Shown piece by piece: positions 1 through 5,043 of a stretch of DNA of 9,539 nt. The first letter of the stretch is position 1. Every line of letters starts with the position of its first letter. Under the pieces are notes generated by a model. That model was not told the origin of the DNA, made no database searches, and saw only the letters and a list, made by a program, of their open reading frames with translations. Source of the DNA: Candidatus Bathyarchaeota archaeon (GTDB lineage: Archaea > Thermoproteota > Bathyarchaeia > 40CM-2-53-6 > RBG-13-38-9); assembly GCA_026015225.1 (NCBI GenBank), contig JAOZGV010000043.1, forward strand, positions 1-9,539, given 5' to 3'. The position numbers were made by a program, and so were the translations under genes.

Positions 1-1
1 G

Positions 2-472
2 AATTTTAATCCAGGAAAATATTTAGTATTCGTAACCGCAAGCAAGCAAGGCTATTTGAACTCTTACAGTCAAAGTTCCTTTGTAGTGGGTGAAAGTGAT
101 ATTCCGAGTATAACGATTATTAGTGTTTATTCTACAGATGGAAATGATATAAATAAAACAAAATTCAGAGCTGGAGAAACGGTTAGAATAGTAATGAATG
201 TTGCCAATGGTGGAGCAGATATGGAAGAGGGGATAATATGGGCTCAGGTAGATGATCCAAATGGAATTCCATTACAGGTAATCTCAATTCAGATGATGAT
301 ACCGAATACAGTTAGAGACTCTAAAGATCCAATTACAATTCGAACGAATTTTAAATTAGTCGAAAATGCTCTTTCGGGAGATTACTCAATGAATTGTTAC
401 GTATCAGATAAAATGATATCAAAAGGAGGCAAATTTCTAGCAAATCTTCAAGGAAACTTTCAAGTTGAATGA
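2..472 (+). CDS. C-terminal part of a probable secreted/surface beta-sandwich protein (5' end outside window)
   Basis: The reading frame is open from the first bases of the window to a TGA at 470-472, so this is the last 156 residues of a longer protein whose start lies upstream. The in-window TTG at 56 falls in the middle of a plausible beta-strand stretch (GKYLVFVTASKQGYL) and is unlikely to be the true start. That opening resembles the end of an Ig-like or macroglobulin-like repeat of the kind seen in archaeal cell-surface proteins. A second domain follows, starting near DIPSITIISVYS and containing FRAGETVRIVMNVANGG, a pattern typical of extracellular beta-sandwich modules that start with a statement of charge/stretch and end in a short strand (GNFQVE). 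There is no membrane anchor at the C terminus. It converges on the flavoprotein gene with a 47-bp gap. The family is not identified with confidence; the extracellular location is inferred from domain style. Confidence 0.75.
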   Translation, partial: NFNPGKYLVFVTASKQGYLNSYSQSSFVVGESDIPSITIISVYSTDGNDINKTKFRAGETVRIVMNVANGGADMEEGIIWAQVDDPNGIPLQVISIQMMIPNTVRDSKDPITIRTNFKLVENALSGDYSMNCYVSDKMISKGGKFLANLQGNFQVE

Positions 473-519
473 TACAAAATAATTTATATTTAAAATTCTT
501 GAGGTACAAAACTAAAATT

Positions 520-1401
520 TTACATTTTCTTGATATTTTTGGCATAATTTGAAGCATTTAAACCAGCAACACATCCCTCTCCAACTGCTTTTGCAACTTG
601 AAATGGGGGGCCGCAGACATCTCCTGCAGCATATATTCCAGAAACATTTGTCTCTTGTTTCTTATTGGTTTCAATAAATCCATCATCGTCGAGTCCAATT
701 CCAAGATTTGATAAGAGTTCGATAGCTCCTTTAGAACCCAATTCTACGAACACTCCCTCTACTTTTAGAATTCTTCCGTCTTTTAATACGATTCGTTCCA
801 CCTTTTCCTTTCCTTGTATCTCCTCAATTACATTTCCTTCAAGCATTTTTATTCCAGAACTTCTAACTTGTTCTTCTAGTCGGTCTTTTACTTTCAATTT
901 TTTACAAATAAGATAAATTTCATTTCCATAGTACACGAGTAGTAAAGCTCCGCTTGCAGCAGCACTACCATCGCCTACCACCGCAACATTTTTTCCCTTA
1001 AAGAAGTTTGCATCACATTCAACACAATAGCTTAATCCTCTTCCTAAGAATTCGCTTTCACCTTTAATTCCTAGTTTGTTCTTTCTTACTCCAGTAGCTA
1101 TTATTATAGCGGTTCCTATGAATTTGTTGCCTTCCTCAGTTTCCATATGAAATTTTTTACTCTTTCTATCAATTTTGAGAACGTCTTCATCAAAAACTTC
1201 AGTGCCAAATCTCCTTGCTTGTTTTATTCCATCATTTAGGAATTCTAATCCATCTATTTTTCCATCCATACAACAATAATTCTCTAAATGAGCGCTGGTT
1301 ATCCAGCTCATTTTTACTTTGCCAATTATCGCAACTTTAGTTTGATTTCTTGCAGCATGAATTGCAGCTTGAATGCCTGAAGGGCCAGATCCAACTATCA
1401 A
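520..1401 (-). CDS. Thioredoxin reductase-like FAD flavoprotein (NAD(P)H-dependent disulfide oxidoreductase family)
   Basis: This belongs to the low-molecular-weight thioredoxin reductase family, cytosolic enzymes that pass electrons from NAD(P)H through FAD to a redox-active cysteine pair and then to a protein disulfide. Visible motifs, numbered from the TTG start: the FAD-binding GSGPSG at 4-9; HLENYCC at 38-44, matching the family's IENYPG region; ATG at 102-104; the active cysteine pair CVEC at 126-129, in the expected GLSYCxxCD context; a second dinucleotide fold VVGDGSAA at 141-148; and the C-terminal FAD signature GIYAAGDV at 255-262. The length of 293 is slightly short for the family (about 310) because of the start. 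Codons upstream of the TTG (NFDVL) fit the usual N terminus, yet no ATG or GTG lies between them and the in-frame TAG at 1432-1434. The NADPH-specific HRR motif is replaced by C166-K167-K168, so the electron donor is uncertain. No thioredoxin gene is in the window. Confidence 0.88.
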   Translation of the reverse strand: MIVGSGPSGIQAAIHAARNQTKVAIIGKVKMSWITSAHLENYCCMDGKIDGLEFLNDGIKQARRFGTEVFDEDVLKIDRKSKKFHMETEEGNKFIGTAIIIATGVRKNKLGIKGESEFLGRGLSYCVECDANFFKGKNVAVVGDGSAAASGALLLVYYGNEIYLICKKLKVKDRLEEQVRSSGIKMLEGNVIEEIQGKEKVERIVLKDGRILKVEGVFVELGSKGAIELLSNLGIGLDDDGFIETNKKQETNVSGIYAAGDVCGPPFQVAKAVGEGCVAGLNASNYAKNIKKM

Positions 1402-1439
1402 TACATCGAAATTTAATATGATAACTCGCCCCTAGAAAA

Positions 1440-1451
1440 CTATTTTATTTG
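1440..1451 (-). promoter_or_regulatory. Probable TATA box of the flavoprotein gene
   Basis: The minus strand reads AAATAAAATA here, an archaeal TATA-like stretch centred near 1446. Transcription would be expected to begin near 1420, giving a leader of about 19 nt ahead of the TTG at 1401, or an almost leaderless message if a non-standard codon (ATC 1422 or ATA 1419) is used. A GGGGCG stretch lies at about 1427-1432. The stretch between this promoter and the tRNA 3' end (about 1452-1554) contains no gene that I can see. Confidence 0.45.
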
Positions 1452-1568
1452 AACTTTTCACCCATTATGGCTTACTGATATTCTTTTTCAAAGGTCTGGT
1501 TAATAAAATATATTGGTTGCCACTTTCCCAGTATGCACTAACCAAATAACAAGATAGCGGGGGGTGGA

Positions 1569-1583
1569 TTTTCGGTAAACACT
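1569..1583 (-). other. tRNA intron 3, non-canonical T-loop position 59/60 (15 nt)
   Basis: The 15-nt intron AGTGTTTACCGAAAA splits the T-loop. Its BHB is complete. The outer helix is the T-stem GGTGG/CCACC. The central 4-bp helix pairs TTCG (1589-1586) with CGAA (1574-1571). The 3-nt bulges are AA^A and AA^T, and a small inner hairpin GT-GTTT-AC closes it. Removal restores TTCGAAT, the consensus 7-nt T-loop. Confidence 0.93.
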
Positions 1584-1595
1584 TTCGAACCACCG

Positions 1596-1620
1596 TTTGA
1601 GCTACGGTTTTTGCCGAAGT
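1596..1620 (-). other. tRNA intron 2, non-canonical variable-loop position 47/48 (25 nt)
   Basis: This intron separates AGAT (44-47) from C48. Its central helix pairs TGAG (positions 42-45, 1626-1623) with CTCA (1601-1598). The 3-nt bulges are AT^A and AA^C. The intron has its own hairpin: C-G, T-A, a T:T mismatch, then CGG/CCG, closed by the loop CAAAAA (1613-1608). The outer helix is weak, with about two C-G pairs (40-41 with 49-50). Removal leaves the variable loop AGATC, the usual archaeal initiator sequence, which fixes the boundaries. Confidence 0.9.
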
Positions 1621-1630
1621 ATCTCAGGGT

Positions 1631-1645
1631 GTCCCAGAGCTAGCT
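1631..1645 (-). other. tRNA intron 1, canonical position 37/38 (15 nt)
   Basis: The intron AGCTAGCTCTGGGAC interrupts the anticodon loop. It forms a textbook BHB. The outer helix is the anticodon stem CAGGG/CCCTG. The central 4-bp helix pairs CTCA (positions 32-35) with TGGG (1636-1633) and includes one T-G wobble. The 3-nt bulges are TA^A (36, 37, first intron base) and AC^A (last two intron bases, position 38), with the cut after the second base of each. The inner part is an 8-nt near-loop. Removal restores the loop CTCATAA. Confidence 0.92.
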
Positions 1646-1714
1646 TATGAGCCCTGCGGGTTAAACCAGGCTTCCCCACCCCGCTATATATTGGGGGTTA
1701 AATTGATTACGATT

Positions 1715-1727
1715 AGATAAATTTTTT
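1715..1727 (-). promoter_or_regulatory. Probable TATA box of the initiator tRNA gene
   Basis: The minus strand carries AAAAAATTTATC here. Its centre near 1719 lies about 25-30 bases ahead of the expected transcription start (around 1690), and the tRNA 5' end is at 1685. The spacing fits an archaeal tRNA promoter with a short 5' leader removed by RNase P. Confidence 0.55.
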
Positions 1728-1748
1728 GTAAATGCATTCTACTTTGAT

Positions 1749-1757
1749 TATTTATAT
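1749..1757 (+). promoter_or_regulatory. Possible TATA box of tiaS
   Basis: TATTTATAT on the plus strand is an archaeal TATA-like sequence. It would place a start near 1780 and give a leader of about 44 nt. A second candidate, GTTATATC around 1792-1799, would put transcription almost at the ATG (leaderless). The sequence does not decide between them. Confidence 0.4.
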
Positions 1758-1812
1758 TGAAGAATTTAGAGTCTGTAATTAGGTTTTGAAAGTTATATCA
1801 GTATGGCATAAT

Positions 1813-1819
1813 AGGCGGT
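1813..1819 (+). promoter_or_regulatory. Shine-Dalgarno-like site of tiaS
   Basis: AGGCGGT lies 4 bases before the ATG at 1824. It is an imperfect match to GGAGGT and is usable only if the message carries a leader from the upstream TATA candidate. It supports the ATG at 1824 as the start. Confidence 0.4.
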
Positions 1820-1823
1820 TTTT

Positions 1824-3146
1824 ATGCAAGTTCTTCATATCGGCATTGATGATACAGATTCAAGGAAAGGGATGTGTACTACTTATCTAGGTGCAATTAT
1901 TGTTGAAAAAATAAAGGAATTAGGAGTTAATATTATTGACTACCCAAAATTAATAAGGCTAAATCCCAATTGGCCTTTCAAAACTAGAGGAAATTGTGCA
2001 ATATCAATTTCAATCGTTATTGATAATGATAAAATATCATCAGTAAAGAGAATCGTAAAAGGATCTATAAAAGATCTCGCTGAGCTTGATGATGAAAATA
2101 CTAATCCAGGAGTGGCATTTTACAAGAGTTTTAACATACCCAATTCATTAAAAGACTTCTCAAGAAAGGTTGTAAATGATTTTGTCACTATTGAGGAAGC
2201 CGAAAAATTAGCGAGTAAGATAGATGCAGAGATACATAAATTTAAGCTTGGCAGAGGGGTAATCGGTGCGCTTGCAGCTATAGGTGAAGGTCTTACCGAA
2301 GACTACACTTATGAGCTTATAGCCTATAGGATACCTGAATATCGCGGAACTATCAGAAAATTAGACAAACCCTCAATTACGAAAATGAATGAACTCACCT
2401 ATCCAAATACTTTCGATAATGTTGATTTAACATCCAAAGAAATTAGAATCTCACCACATACACCATGCCCAATTTTGTATGGGATTCGCGCTGAAAATCC
2501 TGTCTCTGCAATTAATGCACATGATATGGTAAGAACTCGTGAACCTATTGAAAGATGGATAATCTATAAGACAAATCAAGCAACTGATGCGCATTATATC
2601 GATGTAAAAATAAATGAGATAAAACTTTATGATTCAGTAAGGTTAGAAGGAGTTGTTTCTTCGAATCCCATCAAAATTACTGGCGGTCATGTAATTTTTA
2701 AATTAAAAGATGAAACTGATGAAATTCATTGCGCGGCATTCGAACCTACAAAAGATTTCAGAAGAATTGTCGAAAAAATAATCATTGGAGATAGAATCAA
2801 AGTTTATGGTGGAGTTAAACAAAAAATTGGGTTGCCATTTACAATTAACCTTGAGAAGCTTGAGATCCTAAAGTTAGCCCCTTTATTTGACAAAGTCAAT
2901 CCATTGTGTGAAAAATGTGGAAAAAGGGCAAAATCCGCTGGAAAGTCAAAGGGTTTTATTTGTAAAAAATGTAAGAAAAAATTTCCAGAGAATTCTATCA
3001 TATTAAAGCAAAAGGAAAGAGAAATAAAGGTAGGAATTTATGAGGTGCCGCCACGAGCGAGAAGACACCTTTCAAAACCTTTAATCAGATTCGTGAATAG
3101 AAGAGCATTACCTCACTCATTTGAGTGTGACTTGCTATATTCTTAA
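1824..3146 (+). CDS. tiaS: tRNA(Ile2) 2-agmatinylcytidine synthetase TiaS
   Basis: TiaS uses ATP and agmatine to convert C34 of tRNA-Ile2 (anticodon CAU) to agmatidine, so the tRNA reads AUA as isoleucine instead of AUG. The enzyme is archaeal and essential for decoding AUA. The 440 residues match the family length. The N terminus carries the kinase-domain signature IGIDDTDSRKGMCTTYL (6-22). Thr19 here aligns with Thr18 of the Archaeoglobus fulgidus enzyme, the residue reported to be autophosphorylated. The ferredoxin-like middle includes KLGRGVIGALAAIG (141-153) and PHTPCPILYGIRAENP (211-226). An OB-fold follows at about 270-347, then a zinc ribbon with C362, C365, C380 and C383, and a basic C-terminal tail suited to tRNA binding. 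The ATG start puts the DDTD motif at the usual distance from the N terminus. The gene diverges from the initiator tRNA gene and converges on the Dabb gene with a 13-bp gap. Confidence 0.96.
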   Translation: MQVLHIGIDDTDSRKGMCTTYLGAIIVEKIKELGVNIIDYPKLIRLNPNWPFKTRGNCAISISIVIDNDKISSVKRIVKGSIKDLAELDDENTNPGVAFYKSFNIPNSLKDFSRKVVNDFVTIEEAEKLASKIDAEIHKFKLGRGVIGALAAIGEGLTEDYTYELIAYRIPEYRGTIRKLDKPSITKMNELTYPNTFDNVDLTSKEIRISPHTPCPILYGIRAENPVSAINAHDMVRTREPIERWIIYKTNQATDAHYIDVKINEIKLYDSVRLEGVVSSNPIKITGGHVIFKLKDETDEIHCAAFEPTKDFRRIVEKIIIGDRIKVYGGVKQKIGLPFTINLEKLEILKLAPLFDKVNPLCEKCGKRAKSAGKSKGFICKKCKKKFPENSIILKQKEREIKVGIYEVPPRARRHLSKPLIRFVNRRALPHSFECDLLYS

Positions 3147-3159
3147 ATTATCTAGTATC

Positions 3160-3459
3160 CTAGATATTGTAATCTAAAACTAGGACATCGGATGCTATTG
3201 GATGGATATATTTTTCTACAGTGCTTTTATGTACGGGATGTGGTAGATAATCATCAAGAGCCTTTGAATCCGTAAATTCCATCACGAATCCGTAGTTAAA
3301 ATCATGAGCGCGCGCGCCAGTGCTAACATCAGACCCGCCTGAAATTGAATTTATTCCAGGAATTTTTTCCTTTAATCGAAGAACGTTTTCGTGTAATTCT
3401 TTGATTTGACTCTCTGCGGTTCCCTCTTTAAATTTAATTAAAACAATATGTATTAACAT
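3160..3459 (-). CDS. Stress-responsive A/B barrel (Dabb) domain protein
   Basis: This 99-residue protein fits the Dabb family of small dimeric alpha-beta-barrel proteins. The family pattern is visible: an N-terminal strand with MLIHIVLIKFKEGT (1-14), a helix rich in E and K, a central strand DFNYGFVMEFTD (53-64), then the signature YLPHPVHKSTVEKYIHPIASDVLVLDY (71-97) with its HPxH and the C-terminal strand. Family members include plant stress proteins and some ring-forming or heme/polyketide-processing enzymes; most bacterial and archaeal members have no known substrate. The ATG start is supported by a TATA-like sequence about 26 bases upstream, so the message is probably leaderless. It converges with tiaS, and the 13-bp gap implies overlapping 3' ends of the two transcripts. 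The specific role is unknown. Confidence 0.88.
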   Translation of the reverse strand: MLIHIVLIKFKEGTAESQIKELHENVLRLKEKIPGINSISGGSDVSTGARAHDFNYGFVMEFTDSKALDDYLPHPVHKSTVEKYIHPIASDVLVLDYNI

Positions 3460-3478
3460 AGAACCTACTAATAAATTG

Positions 3479-3494
3479 AAAAATTAATAATTTT
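3479..3494 (-). promoter_or_regulatory. Probable TATA box of the Dabb gene
   Basis: The minus strand reads AAAATTATTAATTT in this stretch. Its centre near 3487 is 26-28 bases from the ATG at 3459, the spacing expected for leaderless transcription. No Shine-Dalgarno sequence is seen in front of the ATG. Confidence 0.5.
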
Positions 3495-3495
3495 T

Positions 3496-3740
3496 CACTT
3501 ATCTGACGATCCATACGTTAGAATTGCATTAAATGTAGATTAATCAAATTAACTTTTGAGTTTAAAAAAAATTATATTTTACTTGATCTGATAAGAAATC
3601 CCATAAGGATCTTAGGTAAGTTCACTAGCAAATGGCTACTTAAATTCTAATTAAAAACACGATGCATATAATTCAATAGGATTCCGTTTTGAGGTTAGAC
3701 TGTTTCTTAAGAGAATTATGTTCTTTCATTCATTTATCAA
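3496..3740. other. Gene-free AT-rich stretch
   Basis: I see no open frame with a supported start, no tRNA-like fold, no C/D-box pair and no clear inverted repeat here. It lies between the 5' end of the Dabb gene and the 3' end of the Lrp/AsnC-domain gene, both on the minus strand, and probably holds the upstream promoter region of the first and the transcription end of the second. Confidence 0.5.
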
Positions 3741-3977
3741 TTATTTTCCTTCAACAACTATCATTGTCAATGTAGATCTTACTTTTTCTAATCGCCTAAT
3801 GTTCTGTGAAATAACATCTTTTAACTTATCCATCGATTCTGCTTCTACTTTTGCAACGATATCGTAAACTCCATAAGTTACATAAGCCTCTTTAATGTTT
3901 TCTAATTTTTTAAGCTCTGCAAGTAAACTATCCTCAAAACCAATCTCTGTATTAATTAACACAAAAGCACTTGACAT
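3741..3977 (-). CDS. Stand-alone Lrp/AsnC ligand-binding (RAM) domain protein
   Basis: The 78 residues cover one complete Lrp/AsnC C-terminal domain, beginning SAFVLINTEIGFEDSLLAEL and continuing with VTYGVYDIVAKVEAESMDKLKDVI, the beta-alpha-beta-beta-alpha-beta pattern in which VTGxYDI is the best-preserved part. No helix-turn-helix is present, so it is unlikely to bind DNA alone. Known single-domain relatives are small oligomeric proteins that bind amino acids or other small ligands, and they may act with full-length Lrp regulators. I chose the ATG at 3977 over an in-frame GTG at 3989 because a TATA box centred at about 4003 places transcription start at 3977; the GTG would lie upstream of the transcript. 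With this start the gene is leaderless. It diverges from the alpha/beta hydrolase. Its ligand is unknown. Confidence 0.87.
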   Translation of the reverse strand: MSSAFVLINTEIGFEDSLLAELKKLENIKEAYVTYGVYDIVAKVEAESMDKLKDVISQNIRRLEKVRSTLTMIVVEGK

Positions 3978-3998
3978 TATTTTTTCCACAATTAATAG

Positions 3999-4007
3999 TA
4001 TATTAAA
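3999..4007 (-). promoter_or_regulatory. TATA box of the Lrp/AsnC-domain gene
   Basis: TTTAATATA on the minus strand closely matches the archaeal TATA consensus. Its centre is 26 bases from the ATG at 3977, which decides between the ATG and the upstream GTG. Confidence 0.65.
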
Positions 4008-4076
4008 TAATGCCTTAAAATCTGTCGGTTATTTTATCATTTTTTTATACATTAATCCATCTTCAATAAGATAGAA

Positions 4077-4088
4077 TATTTTATTTAT
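4077..4088 (+). promoter_or_regulatory. TATA box of the alpha/beta hydrolase gene
   Basis: ATTTTATTTATC on the plus strand is centred near 4084. Counting 27 bases downstream reaches the ATG at 4111. It forms a divergent promoter pair with the Lrp/AsnC-domain gene in the 133-bp intergenic region. Confidence 0.6.
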
Positions 4089-4110
4089 CTGATTTGAACA
4101 CTTGATAGTT

Positions 4111-5013
4111 ATGTTAGAAGGCCAACTCATTAAAACAATAACAGATGATAGATTAGAACTTCAGGGATTTTGGATAGACAATAAAAGCGATATAGCAATT
4201 TTTCATTCTCATGGAACCTCTGGGGATTTTTATACTCATAAATTCATAGATGTTTTAGGTGAGAAGTATTCTTCGGAAAAGATATCATTCTTAACAGCGA
4301 ATAATAGGGGTCATGATGTTTACGCATATTTAAGGAAAAATACTGACGGAAAAATAAAGTGGACTACAATAGGTGGCGCTTTCGAAAAATTTGAAGACTG
4401 TATTTTTGATATTAAAGCATGGCTCGATTTCCTCGAGGAAAAAAGAATAAAAAAAGTAATCTTGCAGGGACATAGTCTTACTCAAAAATTAGTTTATTAT
4501 CAATCTATGAAAAATGACTCCAGAGTTATTGGTCAGATCCATCTTTCTCCAGGAAATGATGCGGGTTTTATGCGATTTAGACTTGGAGAAGAGAAATATT
4601 TTGAAACTAATAAATTGATCAAGGAGATGGTGGAACAAGGTAGAGAAAGAGAATTGTTACAGGAAGAACTCGCAATTGTATGTCCTATGGCAGCATTAGC
4701 GTACTATGGATACTTAACTGAGGATGGAGTAGGAAATATATTCCCTTACCATAATCCTGGTTCTACCAAATGGGAGGCTCTCTCAAAAATTAAAGAACCA
4801 TTATTAGTGATTTTTGGAGAAAGGGATATTTTTATTAAACCCTCAGTAGATGAGGCTGCTAGACTTTTTAAAGAAAAAATGAGCTCTCCAGAGTTAATAA
4901 CTGTAGAAAAGATCACTGGGGCCAATCATAGCTTCATAGGTTATGAAAAAGAGGTCGCAGACATAATACATAAATGGTTAAAAATTAACTACTCACATCA
5001 AATATCTACTTAG
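4111..5013 (+). CDS. Alpha/beta hydrolase (DUF1749-like), cytosolic
   Basis: The 300 residues show an alpha/beta-hydrolase fold without signal peptide or membrane segment. The early strand and oxyanion region is AIFHSHGTSGDF (29-40), comparable to the HG motif of the fold. The nucleophile elbow is LQGHSLTQKL (118-127) with Ser122. The acid is probably Asp239 in FGERDIF and the base His273 in GANHSFIG. The elbow departs from the usual GxSxG because the last glycine is Thr124. The overall layout (ANNRGHD, then a long cap around 150-215, then the acid and histidine) recalls the DUF1749 group of hydrolases with unknown substrates; sterol, ester or siderophore-type cleavage cannot be told apart here. 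The ATG at 4111 is preferred to the in-frame TTG at 4102 because it sits 27 bases after the TATA centre. It converges on the phosphoribosyltransferase gene with a 30-bp gap. Confidence 0.85.
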   Translation: MLEGQLIKTITDDRLELQGFWIDNKSDIAIFHSHGTSGDFYTHKFIDVLGEKYSSEKISFLTANNRGHDVYAYLRKNTDGKIKWTTIGGAFEKFEDCIFDIKAWLDFLEEKRIKKVILQGHSLTQKLVYYQSMKNDSRVIGQIHLSPGNDAGFMRFRLGEEKYFETNKLIKEMVEQGRERELLQEELAIVCPMAALAYYGYLTEDGVGNIFPYHNPGSTKWEALSKIKEPLLVIFGERDIFIKPSVDEAARLFKEKMSSPELITVEKITGANHSFIGYEKEVADIIHKWLKINYSHQIST

Positions 5014-5043
5014 AAAAGATTATGAAGTAAATCTTTATGATGT

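Larger units (their letters stand above)
1555..1685 (-). tRNA. Initiator tRNA-Met (CAT) with three introns
   Basis: The 131-nt minus-strand block becomes a 76-nt initiator tRNA-Met once three introns (15 + 25 + 15 nt) are removed. The acceptor stem AGCGGGG pairs perfectly with CCCCGCT. A1:U72 and three G:C pairs in the anticodon stem (CAGGG/CCCTG) are initiator hallmarks. The anticodon loop is CTCATAA, the variable loop AGATC, and the T-arm GGTGG-TTCGAAT-CCACC is perfect. The D-arm is GGG/CCC with loop AGCCTGGTTTA and a possible A:A mismatch at 13:22. The discriminator is A73 at 1555, and CCA is not encoded. Exons are 1685-1646 (positions 1-37), 1630-1621 (38-47), 1595-1584 (48-59) and 1568-1555 (60-73). 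The molecule starts translation at AUG codons after splicing by the archaeal tRNA splicing endonuclease. It is divergent from tiaS, whose product acts on the other CAT-anticodon tRNA, tRNA-Ile2. Ile2 identity is rejected because that tRNA normally has G1:C72. Confidence 0.95.

Noticed and set aside
292..298. ATGATGA resembling a C box of a C/D guide RNA
   Set aside because: It lies inside coding sequence and has no D box or terminal stem at a suitable distance.
351..557. Minus-strand open frame across the gap between the first two genes
   Set aside because: It overlaps the 3' ends of both real genes and its translation is a biased mix of Leu, Ile and Lys with no motif.
665..916. Open frame on the plus strand inside the flavoprotein gene
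   Set aside because: Serine- and proline-rich low-complexity translation opposite a clear gene; no start signal.
1555..1685. tRNA-Ile2 (CAT), the TiaS substrate, or elongator tRNA-Met
   Set aside because: A1:U72 and three G:C pairs in the anticodon stem fit initiator tRNA; tRNA-Ile2 normally has G1:C72.
1553..1689. A plus-strand structured RNA made of several GC-rich hairpins, possibly a riboswitch or SRP-like RNA
   Set aside because: The hairpins are the complements of the tRNA stems and BHB helices. The minus strand gives a complete initiator tRNA with consensus loops, which explains every stem.
2804..3001. Minus-strand open frame inside tiaS
   Set aside because: It overlaps the OB-fold and zinc ribbon of tiaS and has no features of its own.
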